A stretch of 64,000 bases of DNA from Pseudoflavonifractor_A sp022772585 (lineage in GTDB: Bacteria; Bacillota; Clostridia; Oscillospirales; Oscillospiraceae), in NCBI RefSeq assembly GCF_052065415.1, contig NZ_JBQHUB010000004.1, positions 62,001 through 126,000 of the forward strand, read 5' to 3'. Positions 1 to 8,718 of the stretch are shown here, piece after piece. The notes under the pieces were generated by a model. It had not been told where the DNA came from. It saw nothing but the letters and a program-made list of their open reading frames with translations, and ran no database searches. A program made the translations under genes and the position numbers. Positions within the stretch are counted from its first letter, which is position 1; the number at the start of each line of letters is the position of its first letter.

Positions 1-1
1 C

Positions 2-1864
2 ACCCGGGCCCTGCAGTGCGGGGAGACCATGGCGGTCTACGGCGACTACGATGTGGACGGCATCACCTCCACCTGCCTGCTCACCAGTTATCTTCGCAGC
101 CGGGGGGGCGACGTGGTCCTGTACATCCCCGACCGGATGGAGGAGGGCTACGGCGTCAGCCGGGGGGCCATCGACCTTCTGCACGCCCAGGGCGTCACTC
201 TGATCATCACAGTGGACTGCGGCATCACCGCCGTGGAGGAGACCGGGTATGCCGCTGCTCTGGGGATGGATATGGTCATCACCGACCATCACGAGTGCAA
301 GGAGGCCATTCCCGACGCGGTGGCGGTGGTGGATCCCCACCGGCCCGACTGTCCCTATCCCTTCAAGGGTCTGGCCGGGGTGGGAGTGGCCCTCAAGCTG
401 GTACTGGCCCTGGGGGGGCCGGAAAAACGGGACGGGCTGCTGCGGGAATACGCTGACCTGGCCGCCATCGGCACGGTGGCCGACGTGATGCCCCTCACCG
501 GGGAGAACCGCTGCATCGTCCATATGGGACTCAGACAGATCCGGCATACCGGCCGTCCCGGCCTCTCCGCCCTGCTGCGGGAGGCCGGGCTGGCTGAGAA
601 GCCCCTCACCTCCATGAACATCGGCTACACCCTGGCCCCCCGGCTCAATGCCTCGGGCCGGATGGGCTGTGCCCAGGTGGCGGCCGAGCTGCTCCTCACC
701 GGGGACAGCGTCCGGGGGGAGGAGCTGGCCAAGGCCCTGTGCAGCCTGAACCGGGAGCGGCAGGCCATCGAGGCGGATATCTTTGCCGAGAGCGTGGCCC
801 TGTGCGAGGCCATGCCGGCAGAGGAGCGCAGCGCCCTGGTCCTCTCGGGCGAGGGATGGCACCAGGGCGTGGTGGGCATCGTGGCTTCCCGCCTGGCGGA
901 AAAGTACTCCTGCCCGGCCTTTATGATCTGCCTTCAGGACGGGCATGGAAAGGGCTCCTGCCGGTCCTTTGGAGGATTCAACCTTTTTGCCGCCCTGGAG
1001 CAGTGCTCCGATCTGCTGGAGGGCTTCGGCGGTCACGAGCTGGCTGCCGGCTTTACCATCGCCCGGGAGCAGATCGGCCCCTTCCGGGAGCGGATGAACC
1101 GCCTGGTCCGCCAGCGTACCGGCGGGGAGGAGATGGTCTCAGAGCTGGACATCGACGCCGAGATCACCGATCCCTCGGTCCTCACCCTGGAGCAGGTGGA
1201 GGCGATGGATATTCTGGAACCTTACGGCGCCGGCAATGCCAAGCCGGTGTTTTCCATGACCGGGTGTACTGTGTCCTCCTGTACAGAGGTGGGGGGCGGC
1301 CGGCATTTGAAGCTGAAGCTGGCGGTGGGCGGCCGGGTCTTTGACGCCATCTTCTTCGCGGCCACCGCCACGGAAGCCGGCGTGTCGCCGGGGGATCGGA
1401 TTGACATCGCCTTCTGCCCCCAGATCAACGAATTCCGGGGCTGGCGGTCGGTACAGCTGCAGATCACCGACCTGCGCCCCGCATTGACCCGTGCCCAGAG
1501 CGAACAGGCCCTGTATGAACGGTTTGCCCGGGGAGAGGAGCTCAGCCCACAGGAGGCGGCTTTCCTGCTGCCCAGCCGGGAGGAATTTGTGCTGCTGTGG
1601 CGCTACCTCAAGGGCCGGGCGGGCAACGAATCTGTGATGGAGGAGAGCCCACGCCGCATGACCCGGAACCTGTCCCGGGATTTCGGGCATCACGCGCCCC
1701 TCCCCCGGACCATGGTGTGCCTAGAGGTCTTTGACGAGCGGGGGCTCATTTCCCTGGAGCGCCATACCGGCTCCCTCCAGATCCAGTTCCGCACGGTGGA
1801 GGGCAAGGTGGACCTGGAGCAGTCCGCCATCCTCCGCCGGCTCCGCGCCCTGATGAGCGGCTGA
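2..1864 (+). CDS. recJ: Single-stranded-DNA-specific exonuclease RecJ (5' end outside window)
   Basis: RecJ is a cytoplasmic 5'-3' single-strand DNA exonuclease used in recombination and mismatch or excision repair, with catalytic divalent metals. The reading frame is open to the left edge (TRALQCGET precedes the first Met at 29), and family members carry roughly 80 residues before the YGDYDVDG motif, so the gene is cut by the window. Visible are the DHH-family motifs YGDYDVDG, VDCGI and TDHHE, then RLNASGRM, and the DHHA1 motif GGHELAAGF near visible residue 340, followed by an OB-like region and a C-terminal extension. The relA gene starts about 46 bases downstream, a pairing common in clostridia. 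Identification is firm. Confidence 0.95.
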   Translation, partial: TRALQCGETMAVYGDYDVDGITSTCLLTSYLRSRGGDVVLYIPDRMEEGYGVSRGAIDLLHAQGVTLIITVDCGITAVEETGYAAALGMDMVITDHHECKEAIPDAVAVVDPHRPDCPYPFKGLAGVGVALKLVLALGGPEKRDGLLREYADLAAIGTVADVMPLTGENRCIVHMGLRQIRHTGRPGLSALLREAGLAEKPLTSMNIGYTLAPRLNASGRMGCAQVAAELLLTGDSVRGEELAKALCSLNRERQAIEADIFAESVALCEAMPAEERSALVLSGEGWHQGVVGIVASRLAEKYSCPAFMICLQDGHGKGSCRSFGGFNLFAALEQCSDLLEGFGGHELAAGFTIAREQIGPFRERMNRLVRQRTGGEEMVSELDIDAEITDPSVLTLEQVEAMDILEPYGAGNAKPVFSMTGCTVSSCTEVGGGRHLKLKLAVGGRVFDAIFFAATATEAGVSPGDRIDIAFCPQINEFRGWRSVQLQITDLRPALTRAQSEQALYERFARGEELSPQEAAFLLPSREEFVLLWRYLKGRAGNESVMEESPRRMTRNLSRDFGHHAPLPRTMVCLEVFDERGLISLERHTGSLQIQFRTVEGKVDLEQSAILRRLRALMSG

Positions 1865-1910
1865 GGGCCGGAGCGCAGAGAAGAGTTCAATGGAAAGTTG
1901 TGGTGAACAT

Positions 1911-4151
1911 ATGGATCCCATTTTAGAGCGCTATCAGGCGCTGGAAGATAAGATAAAAGCCTATAATCCGGGTTTGGACACCAAGCGCCTCTATGATGCG
2001 TTCTCCTATGCGGACAACGCCCACTCGGGGCAGATGCGCAAGGACGGTTCGCCCTATATCACCCATCCGCTGGCGGTGGCCGAGATCGCGGCCGATCTGG
2101 AGTTGGATACCGACTCCATCATCGCCTCCCTGCTCCATGACACGGTGGAGGACACCAGCATCACCTACGAGGATGTGGCCAAGCGCTTTGGCAAGAGCGT
2201 GGCCGACCTGGTGGACGGCGTCACCAAACTGGCCAAGGTGAAGTATGTCTCCAAGGAAGAGGAGCAGATGGAGAACCTGCGCAAGATGCTTATGGCCATG
2301 GCCAAGGACATCCGGGTCATCCTTATCAAGATCTGCGACCGGCTCCACAATATGCGTACCATGAAGTTCCAGTCCCCCAGGAAGCAGCGGGAGAAGGCCC
2401 TGGAGACCATGGAGATCTACGCCCCCATCGCCCACCGCCTGGGCATGCAGCGGATCAAGTGGGAGCTGGAGGATACCTCCCTCCAGTATCTGGACCCGGT
2501 GGGCTATAAAGAGATCTCCGACGAGCTGGAGGCCCGGGCCGCCGCCCATGAGGAGTTCATGGCCACGGTGCAGAAGAAGATCGAGAAGCGCCTGGCGGAA
2601 GAGGGCATCAAGGCCACGGTGTACGGCCGCATCAAGCACGCCTACTCCATCTACCGCAAGATGTACGCCCAGAACAAGACCATGGACGAGATCTTTGACC
2701 TCTATGCCTTCCGGGTCATTGTGGACGACCTGCCCGCGTGCTACAATGTGCTGGGCTGCATCCACGATATGTTCAAGCCGGTGCTGGGCCGCTTCAAGGA
2801 TTATATCGGCACGCCCAAGCCCAATGGCTATCAGTCCCTGCACACCACGGTCATCGGCCGGGAGGGCCTGCCCTTCGAGGTGCAGATCCGCACCTGGGAC
2901 ATGCACCACACCGCCGAGTACGGCATTGCCGCCCACTGGAAGTACAAGCAGGGCATGGCCAATACCGAGCTGGGCAGCGAGGCCGCCTTTGAGTGGGTGC
3001 GCAAGCTGCTGGAGGCCCAGCAGGACACCGAGGCAGAGGAATTCCTCCGCTCCATGCGGGTGGACCTCTTTGCCGACGAGGTGTTCGTGTTCACCCCCAA
3101 CGGCGACATCATCAACCTGCCTGCCGGTGCCACCCCCATCGACTTCGCCTATTCCATCCACTCGGCGGTGGGCAACCACATGACCGGCGCCAAGGTCAAC
3201 GGCCGTATGGTCCCCTTTGACACCCAGCTGGAGAACGGCCAGATCGTGGAGATCGTCACCTCCAAATCGGCCCACGGCCCCAGCCGGGACTGGATGAAGA
3301 TCTGCAAATCCAACGAGGCCCGCAACAAGATCCGCCAGTGGTTCAAGAAGGAGCGGCGGGAGGAGAACATCGCCACCGGCCGGGCGGCCTTCGAGTCCGA
3401 GCTCAAGCATGTGGGCATCCCCCTGGCCGCCATCATGGGGGAGGATGTGCTGCCCCACGTGCTCAAGAAGGTCCGCTTCGGCACCCTGGACGAGCTGTAT
3501 GCCGCCATCGGCTACGGCGGTATGACCGCCCAGAAGGCGGTGGTCCGTATCAAGGACGAGCTCACCCGTCTGAACCGGCTCCAGGCCGAGCGGCACTCCG
3601 CCGAGCGCTCCGTCACCCAGCAGGAGGCCATCATGCCCGGCCGCTCGGTGTCCGTGGCCAAGACCGAGACGGCCGCCAAGACCCCCAGGCACTCCGACTC
3701 GGGCATCATCGTGGAGGGCTTGGACAACTGCCTGGTCAAATTTGCCAAGTGCTGCACCCCCGTGCCCGGCGATCCGGTGGTGGGCTTTATCACCCGGGGC
3801 TTCGGCGTGTCGGTCCACCGGGCCGACTGCCCCAACTGCGCCCCGGAGAAGCGCAAGCCCGAGGAGGCCGGCCGCTGGATCAAGGTCTCCTGGGTGGAGG
3901 GCGAGCTGGCCGCCTACAAGACCTCGCTGGACATCTCGGCCAAGGACCGGGACGGCCTGACCCTGGACATCGCCATGGCCCTCTCCACCGCCAAAGTGAA
4001 GGTGAGCAACCTGTCCGCCCGTTCCCTGCCCGACGGATACGCCGCCGTGTTCCTGGTGCTGGAGGTCAGGGATCAGAACGAGCTCAACAGCGTGATCAAC
4101 AAGCTCAGCCAGATCCAGGGGGTCTATCAGGTCAAGCGTACCACGGGCTGA
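1911..4151 (+). CDS. relA: Bifunctional (p)ppGpp synthetase/hydrolase (RelA/SpoT, Rel)
   Basis: Rel makes pppGpp/ppGpp from GTP/GDP and ATP on amino-acid starvation and hydrolyses it otherwise. About 746 residues carry the full long-RSH layout: HD hydrolase domain (YITHPLAVAEI and LLHDTVEDT, about residues 40-150), synthetase domain (RFKDYIGTPKPNGYQSLHTT, about 275-300), TGS domain (about 385-445), a zinc-finger-like motif (CCTPVPGD, about 610) and a C-terminal ACT domain. The intact HD and HDT motifs suggest both activities are kept. I chose the ATG at 1911 because family members begin close to this point; an in-frame ATG at 1890 would add seven residues. It probably shares a transcript with recJ. 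Confidence 0.95.
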   Translation: MDPILERYQALEDKIKAYNPGLDTKRLYDAFSYADNAHSGQMRKDGSPYITHPLAVAEIAADLELDTDSIIASLLHDTVEDTSITYEDVAKRFGKSVADLVDGVTKLAKVKYVSKEEEQMENLRKMLMAMAKDIRVILIKICDRLHNMRTMKFQSPRKQREKALETMEIYAPIAHRLGMQRIKWELEDTSLQYLDPVGYKEISDELEARAAAHEEFMATVQKKIEKRLAEEGIKATVYGRIKHAYSIYRKMYAQNKTMDEIFDLYAFRVIVDDLPACYNVLGCIHDMFKPVLGRFKDYIGTPKPNGYQSLHTTVIGREGLPFEVQIRTWDMHHTAEYGIAAHWKYKQGMANTELGSEAAFEWVRKLLEAQQDTEAEEFLRSMRVDLFADEVFVFTPNGDIINLPAGATPIDFAYSIHSAVGNHMTGAKVNGRMVPFDTQLENGQIVEIVTSKSAHGPSRDWMKICKSNEARNKIRQWFKKERREENIATGRAAFESELKHVGIPLAAIMGEDVLPHVLKKVRFGTLDELYAAIGYGGMTAQKAVVRIKDELTRLNRLQAERHSAERSVTQQEAIMPGRSVSVAKTETAAKTPRHSDSGIIVEGLDNCLVKFAKCCTPVPGDPVVGFITRGFGVSVHRADCPNCAPEKRKPEEAGRWIKVSWVEGELAAYKTSLDISAKDRDGLTLDIAMALSTAKVKVSNLSARSLPDGYAAVFLVLEVRDQNELNSVINKLSQIQGVYQVKRTTG

Positions 4152-4229
4152 GCGGCCCGCCGGTTGGTAAGAATATCACAGGAGCCCCGCAAAACGGGGC
4201 TCCAAAAGCGCATGGAGGCGTGATCAGAT

Positions 4230-5438
4230 ATGGAAAACCGCTTTGTGCCCCTGCTTCTGGGGGCGGATATCAATGTATACAGTATGGCCCGGGCCTTTCA
4301 TGAGGCCTACGGCGTCAAGACCGTGGCCTACGGCATGTATCCCTCGGGTGTGTGCGTGGGCAGCGACATCATCGACTACCGGGTGTGTGAGAACAATGAC
4401 GCGCCCGAGGTGGTGCTGGCCAACGTGAAGAAGGTGGCCGCCGAGTTCTCCGACCGGAAGGTCATCGTGCTGGGCTGCGGCGACAACTACCTCACGTCCA
4501 TCGCCTGCAACCTGCCCAACTACCCGGAGAACGTCATTGCGCCCTATATCCCCCTGGAGCTGATGGAGGTGCTCATCCACAAGGAGAAGTTCTACGACCT
4601 GTGCGACAAGTACGGCATCGACCACCCGGCTACCTTTGTCTACAGGAAGGGCATGGGGCACGACTTCGTCCTCCCCTTCGAGGGGCCCTTCGTGGTCAAG
4701 CCCGCCGAGAGCGCCACCTACTGGGACCACCCCTTCGACACCCAGAAGAAGGCCTACGTCCTCCAGACCCGGGAGGAGGTGGACCGTGTCCTGGATGAGA
4801 TCTACGAGCACGGCTATGAGGACTCCCTCATCATTCAGGACTTTATCCCCGGAGACGACAGCTATATGCGGGTGGTCACCAACTACTCCGGCGAGGATGG
4901 GAAGGTCCGGCTCATGTGCGTGGGCCACGTGCTGCTGGAGGAGCATACCCGCCACGGCATCGGCAACCACGCCGTCATCATCACCGAGCACGAGCCCGAG
5001 CTGTGCGAGAAGCTGCGCTATTTCCTGGAGGATATCGGCTATACCGGCTTCTCCAACTTTGACGTGAAGTACGACCGGCGGGACGGTAAGTATAAGGTCT
5101 TTGAGATCAACACCCGCCAGGGCCGCAGCAATTACTATGTCACCGGCGCGGGGTACAACCTGGCCAGGTACCTGGTGGAGGACCGCATCGAGCACAAGCC
5201 GGGAGAGCTGCTGGTGACCCAAAACCGCCATATGTGGCGGGTCATCCCCCAGAGCGTGGCCTACGACTATATCCCCAAAAAGTTCCACGGGGAGATGAAG
5301 GCCCTCATCGACGCCGGCGCAGTGGTCAATCCCCTGTACTACAAGGCGGACAGGAACCTGATCCACAAGCTACGGGTGATCCGGGACCAGTGGCGGTACA
5401 AGAAGCGCTACGCCAGCTCCATGGAGAAGGCCAACTGA
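4230..5438 (+). CDS. ATP-grasp carboxylate-amine ligase, candidate D-aspartate ligase
   Basis: A 402-residue ATP-grasp enzyme. The N-terminus (LLLGADINVYSMARAF) and the core (FVVKPAES near residue 155, then YKVFEINTRQGRSNYY near 290) are the usual ATP- and metal-binding parts. ATP-grasp enzymes join a carboxylate to an amine via an acyl-phosphate. The next gene, 43 bases on, is an Asp/Glu-racemase family member. In Enterococcus faecium the D-aspartate ligase that adds D-Asp to the lysine side chain of peptidoglycan precursor is an ATP-grasp protein of about this size encoded next to an aspartate racemase. The function is therefore inferred from family plus neighbour. It could instead be another COG3919-type carboligase, for example in exopolysaccharide or peptide modification. 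Confidence 0.6.
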   Translation: MENRFVPLLLGADINVYSMARAFHEAYGVKTVAYGMYPSGVCVGSDIIDYRVCENNDAPEVVLANVKKVAAEFSDRKVIVLGCGDNYLTSIACNLPNYPENVIAPYIPLELMEVLIHKEKFYDLCDKYGIDHPATFVYRKGMGHDFVLPFEGPFVVKPAESATYWDHPFDTQKKAYVLQTREEVDRVLDEIYEHGYEDSLIIQDFIPGDDSYMRVVTNYSGEDGKVRLMCVGHVLLEEHTRHGIGNHAVIITEHEPELCEKLRYFLEDIGYTGFSNFDVKYDRRDGKYKVFEINTRQGRSNYYVTGAGYNLARYLVEDRIEHKPGELLVTQNRHMWRVIPQSVAYDYIPKKFHGEMKALIDAGAVVNPLYYKADRNLIHKLRVIRDQWRYKKRYASSMEKAN

Positions 5439-5481
5439 GCCGCCGGATATCCCGGCGCGGCATACGCGAAGGAGAAAGAGT

Positions 5482-6192
5482 ATGAGCGAAGAACGCCTGG
5501 GCATTCTGGGCGGCATGGGCCCCCAGGCCACCCAGATCTTTTACCAGCGCATCCTGGACATGACCGACGCGGCCAAGGACCAGGAGCATGTCCCCACCCT
5601 GATCTTCAGCGATACCCAGATGCCTGACCGCACCGCCGCCATCCTGGGCGGGGACGCGGAGGGCTGCTACCGCCGGCTCCTCTCCGGCGCGCGGCTGCTG
5701 GAGCGGGGAGGCTGCACCGTGCTGGGTATCCCCTGCAATACCTCCCACTACTTTGCCGACCGGCTCCAGTCCGACTTAAAGACGCTGAAGCTGGTCCACA
5801 TGGTGCGGGAGACCGCCGCTGTCATGGCGGAGAGCGGCTGCCGCCGGGTGGGCATCCTGGCCACCGACGGCACCGTGCGCACCGGGGTGTACCAGCGGGA
5901 GTGCGAGGCGCTGGGCATGGAGTGCCCTCCCCTGCCGCCGGAGATGCAGAAGCTGGTCATGTCCATCATTTACGATGAAATCAAGCGGGGGGAAAAGGGC
6001 TCCCGGGAGAAATTTGCCGAGCTGGACCGGTGCCTGCGCCGGGACCTGGGCTGCGACGGGGCCATCCTGGGCTGCACCGAGCTGAGCGTCTACCGGGCCT
6101 ACCACGGCCTGCCCGGCTACTACCTGGACGCCATGGACGTGCTGGCCCAGCGGTGTATCACTGCCTGCGGTTATCCACTCCGGATGGTGTAA
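5482..6192 (+). CDS. Aspartate/glutamate racemase family protein
   Basis: A 236-residue cofactor-independent racemase-fold protein. The N-terminal GILGGMGPQAT motif and two catalytic cysteines, Cys85 in GIPCNTSHY and Cys198 in LGCTELS, are the acid/base pair that epimerises the amino-acid alpha carbon. The GGMGPxAT start is typical of aspartate racemases rather than MurI glutamate racemases. A ribosome site (AAGGAGAAAG) lies just upstream. It follows the ATP-grasp ligase and is probably co-transcribed with it. The simplest reading is that it supplies D-aspartate to that ligase. Substrate is inferred, not shown. Confidence 0.82.
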   Translation: MSEERLGILGGMGPQATQIFYQRILDMTDAAKDQEHVPTLIFSDTQMPDRTAAILGGDAEGCYRRLLSGARLLERGGCTVLGIPCNTSHYFADRLQSDLKTLKLVHMVRETAAVMAESGCRRVGILATDGTVRTGVYQRECEALGMECPPLPPEMQKLVMSIIYDEIKRGEKGSREKFAELDRCLRRDLGCDGAILGCTELSVYRAYHGLPGYYLDAMDVLAQRCITACGYPLRMV

Positions 6193-6202
6193 ATGTGGAA
6201 AA

Positions 6203-6234
6203 ACGCCCGCCGTTCCATTGGGAACGGCGGGTGT
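6203..6234. terminator. Bidirectional intrinsic terminator
   Basis: A 14-bp inverted repeat (6203-6216 / 6221-6234, one G-T pair) with a four-base loop lies between the convergent racemase gene and the leftward membrane-protein gene. On the minus strand it is followed by TTTTCCAC, so it fits best as the end of the leftward gene, but it also lies 10 bases after the racemase stop. Confidence 0.75.
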
Positions 6235-6256
6235 TCTGCGTAACAGGGAAAGGGCT

Positions 6257-6604
6257 CTATTCCTCATCCTCCGGGCCGAAGAGACAATGCAGCTCCGCGC
6301 CCAGGAAAAACACCAAGAGCACCAATGCTCCCTGGTAGTCCCAGCCGCTGAGGAGCCCTGCGGTCACAAAGGCCGCCAGCCCCACGAATACCGCCAAAGC
6401 CACCCGCTTCCAGCCCTTCCACTTCTCCAGCCGGGCAAAGTCATAGAAGAGAACGGCGCTGATAAAGCACACGCCCCCGCACAGCAGGTACATTTTCCCG
6501 CCGTCCATCAGCTCGCCCCGCATGGGGAATGGGGCGCAGATCAGGAAAAAGAGCGCGATCAGTACCCAGGCAAAGGCCCACAGCGTCTTCCAGGCGCCTT
6601 TCAT
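6257..6604 (-). CDS. Small four-helix membrane protein of unknown function
   Basis: I do not recognise a named family. The 115 residues form about four hydrophobic segments (WAFAWVLIALFFLICA at residues 8-23, LLCGGVCFISAVLFY near 40-54, VALAVFVGLAAFVTAGLL near 68-85, GALVLLVFFLGAELHCLF near 92-109) joined by short charged loops, with an acidic tail (GPEDEE). A good ribosome site (AGGTGAACTGCT) precedes the ATG at 6604. It stands alone between the peptidoglycan pair and the selenium block and ends at its own terminator. Confidence 0.6.
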   Translation of the reverse strand: MKGAWKTLWAFAWVLIALFFLICAPFPMRGELMDGGKMYLLCGGVCFISAVLFYDFARLEKWKGWKRVALAVFVGLAAFVTAGLLSGWDYQGALVLLVFFLGAELHCLFGPEDEE

Positions 6605-6844
6605 AGCAGTTCACCTCACGAATGGATGGTTATTGTTTGCCTGCGGCAGCATAGAATCTGTCTGTACCAATTTTACCATAGGATATACAAAAATAAAAGC
6701 AATCTGCGGTTGCACCGGCGCAATTATGGGTTACGCCGGTGTCACATTTGGTTTACATCGCGGTTGCATCCGGTTGCGCCCTCTGATGTTCTGTTAAATT
6801 TTGTATATTCCGGCGGCTTGCTCTGTGCCGCGAGAATAAAAATA
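6605..6844. other. Intergenic region with a hairpin, no gene seen
   Basis: An AT-richer gap of about 280 bases between two leftward genes. It holds an 8-bp inverted repeat (CACCGGCG / CGCCGGTG, near 6713-6740) with a 13-base loop and no run of T, and the probable promoter of the four-helix membrane protein. No open frame with a ribosome site was seen. Confidence 0.4.
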
Positions 6845-6874
6845 CCGCCCCCTCCGCGTCTGCGGAGGGGGCGG
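6845..6874 (-). terminator. Terminator after the DUF3343 gene
   Basis: A 13-bp perfect GC stem (6845-6857 / 6862-6874, loop GTCT) follows the stop at 6888 on the minus strand and runs into TATTTTTATTC. It probably ends the yedE-yedF-DUF3343 transcript. Confidence 0.85.
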
Positions 6875-6887
6875 CGGTCATTTTAAG

Positions 6888-7133
6888 TTATTCCTCGTCG
6901 TTCTGGAAGATCAGACGGTAGGTCCCGCCGCCCCCGGCGGCGTAGACCGCGTCCAGATCCTCGTCAGCCATGGTCTGCGGGTCAAAGTCCAGGGTGAACT
7001 TCACGCAGGTGCCGCAGGAGGCGGACAGGGCCCGGGGTACCGGCATCATGGCCGGAGCATCCCCCGCCGCTTTCAGCCGCCGCTGGAAGCTCATGGCCCC
7101 CAGGTGGGTATGGAAGGTGGCGATCTGGTCCAT
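6888..7133 (-). CDS. DUF3343 family putative Se/S carrier-like protein
   Basis: An 81-residue protein of the DUF3343 family, found mainly next to selenium and sulfur trafficking genes. Visible traits are the FHTHLGAMSFQRRLKAAG start, the PVPRALSASCGTCVKF segment with a CGTC cysteine pair, and a C-terminus resembling YAAGGGGTYRLI. The Met at 7133 was chosen because it sits one base after the yedF stop; a start at 7157 would overlap yedF. The tight yedE-yedF-DUF3343 order suggests a shared role in moving reduced selenium towards SelD. The biochemical role of the family is not settled. Confidence 0.82.
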   Translation of the reverse strand: MDQIATFHTHLGAMSFQRRLKAAGDAPAMMPVPRALSASCGTCVKFTLDFDPQTMADEDLDAVYAAGGGGTYRLIFQNDEE

Positions 7134-7134
7134 C

Positions 7135-7338
7135 TTACTTCTCGATGAGGATCTCAAAGTCCTCGCCCACGGCCTTGTGGCTCACCTTGTAGCCGGCGTT
7201 GGAGGCGAAGCGGGTAATGTTCTGCACGGGAGTCATGCTGTCCACCATCACCTTCAGGGGCACGCCGCCCTTCAGGGCGTTCTTGGTCATCAGGACAGGC
7301 TCGGGGCAGGAATAGCCTCTGGCGTCGATCTCATTCAT
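7135..7338 (-). CDS. yedF: TusA/SirA-like selenium-linked protein YedF (short form)
   Basis: A 67-residue TusA-like protein with the RGYSCPEPVLMTKNAL motif at residues 7-22; the CPxP cysteine carries persulfide or perselenide in this family. Many selenium-using clostridia have a long YedF with an extra C-terminal domain. Here that part is replaced by the separate DUF3343 gene one base downstream. It starts 18 bases after yedE (ribosome site AAGGGAAGGGAG). Its role as a sulfur/selenium relay is known for the family; its selenium role here is inferred from context. Confidence 0.88.
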   Translation of the reverse strand: MNEIDARGYSCPEPVLMTKNALKGGVPLKVMVDSMTPVQNITRFASNAGYKVSHKAVGEDFEILIEK

Positions 7339-7356
7339 AGTATGTACTCCCTTCCC

Positions 7357-8418
7357 TTATTTCTTCTTGTTCAGGTTGGCGGCGCCGATGACGGCCACCA
7401 CGATCAGGCCGATGATCACGGCGATCTGGCCGTTGGCGGTGGGGCCCTTGCCGGAGGAGGCCAGGCCGAAGTTGTGGCAGAAGGCGGCGCTGGTCACCAT
7501 GCCCAGCACGGCCACGGAGGAGTCGCTGTTGCCGCTGCCGGAGAGGATGAGCTGACGCAGGGGGCAACCGCCCAGCAGGACGGAGGCAAAGCCCACCAGT
7601 ACCATGCCCATCAGGTTCCACACGCCGTCATTGTAGGCCACGGGCTGGTCGGTAAAGGAGAAGTTGACGGGGTTGCCCAGGATCAGGTTGCCCACCAGCG
7701 CGGCCACGAAGATGGCCACAAAGCCCATGAGCAGATGGAAATCCCGGAACATGATGGCATCGCGGATGCCGCCCACCATGCACAGGCGGGTCTTCTGAGC
7801 CAGAGCACCCACGATGAGGCCGGCGGCCAGGGCGATCACGATGGGAGCGTGCTTGGAGCCGGGGGCCTCCTCAGAGAAGAAGATAAAGGCGGGAGCGGCC
7901 ACCAGCAGCACCAGCAGGGCCACAGTGATGGCGGGCATCAGGAAGCCCTCTACCTTGGGCTGGGGAGTGGACTTCTTCAGGGAGAAGCCGGCCTTCAGGA
8001 ACAGGGTGCCCACAAAGATACCGATGACAAAGCCCACCAGGCCCATCAGGGCGTTCAGGTCGCCGCCGCCCAGGCGGAGGACCATGCGCAGGGGACAGCC
8101 CAGGAACATCAGCGCGCCCACCATGACGCAGAAGCCCAGCACAAAGCGGGCCATGGGGGACGAGCCGCCCCGGACATTGAACTCTTTGCTCACCATGGCC
8201 ATGACCATGGCGCCCAGGACCAGGCCGATGATCTCAGGACGGATGTACTGTACCACGGCGGCCCGGTGCAGACCCAGGGCACCGGCAATGTCCCGCAGGA
8301 AGCAGGCGATACAGAAGCCCATGTTGCCGGGGTTGCCCAGCTTGGTCAGGATGGCCGCGATCAGGCCCACCGCCAGGCCGGCCACGATGATCGGGCCATG
8401 CTCTTTCAGTTTCGTCAT
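7357..8418 (-). CDS. yedE: YedE-type selenium/sulfur membrane transporter
   Basis: A 353-residue polytopic membrane protein with about ten hydrophobic segments and the YeeE/YedE repeat motifs FCIACFLRDIAGALGLHRA near residue 32, GCPLRMVLRLGGGDLNALMG near 105, and a second-half equivalent GGCPLRQLILSGSGNSDS near 285. The conserved cysteines fit the family's proposed transport of thiosulfate-like or reduced selenium species; related proteins are annotated as selenium metabolism protein YedE/FdhT. It heads the yedE-yedF-DUF3343 group, with AAGGAGG upstream of the start and an AT-rich 220-base promoter region behind it. Confidence 0.88.
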   Translation of the reverse strand: MTKLKEHGPIIVAGLAVGLIAAILTKLGNPGNMGFCIACFLRDIAGALGLHRAAVVQYIRPEIIGLVLGAMVMAMVSKEFNVRGGSSPMARFVLGFCVMVGALMFLGCPLRMVLRLGGGDLNALMGLVGFVIGIFVGTLFLKAGFSLKKSTPQPKVEGFLMPAITVALLVLLVAAPAFIFFSEEAPGSKHAPIVIALAAGLIVGALAQKTRLCMVGGIRDAIMFRDFHLLMGFVAIFVAALVGNLILGNPVNFSFTDQPVAYNDGVWNLMGMVLVGFASVLLGGCPLRQLILSGSGNSDSSVAVLGMVTSAAFCHNFGLASSGKGPTANGQIAVIIGLIVVAVIGAANLNKKK

Positions 8419-8674
8419 AAAAATACCTCCTTATCCTCATACGCGCCACACAACGCATATTCTAAAAGCATTATAGACCATATGGGAAGGGAATGGAAAT
8501 TGATAGAATCAATAATATAAAATATAATAAATAGACAAAAACAATAAATAAAATACTTTAAAATAAAAATCTATCGATAAACAATATCTTTATTTCAAAT
8601 AAACTATTTCATTTTCAAGGGTAAAGGTGTATACTGATACCATACCCTCGAATGGCTGTGGCCCCAAAAGCGGC
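8419..8674. promoter_or_regulatory. AT-rich promoter region of yedE
   Basis: About 220 bases here are very AT-rich against GC-rich genes. On the minus strand a TATAAT box lies at 8475-8470 about 50 bases from the yedE start, with only a weak -35 (TTCCAT region). Several A/T runs at 8510-8610 could be an UP-like or regulator-binding zone. No gene seen. Confidence 0.45.
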
Positions 8675-8702
8675 GCGGGCCCCGGCGTCTGCCGGGACCC
8701 GC
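8675..8702 (-). terminator. Terminator after selD
   Basis: A 12-bp stem with one mismatch (8675-8686 / 8691-8702) 17 bases after the selD stop; on the minus strand it is followed by GCCGCTTTTGG. It separates selD from yedE, which therefore needs its own promoter. Confidence 0.7.
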
Positions 8703-8718
8703 GTCAAATCATGTTCTG

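Noticed and set aside
1923..3818. Long leftward open frame of over 600 codons opposite relA
   Set aside because: It is a GC-bias shadow of the third-position-rich relA gene; composition is dominated by His, Gly, Leu and Val, with no motif or ribosome site.
6623..6887. A rightward gene in the gap before the DUF3343 gene
   Set aside because: The open frames here have no ribosome site and cross a terminator hairpin; the gap fits promoter plus terminator.
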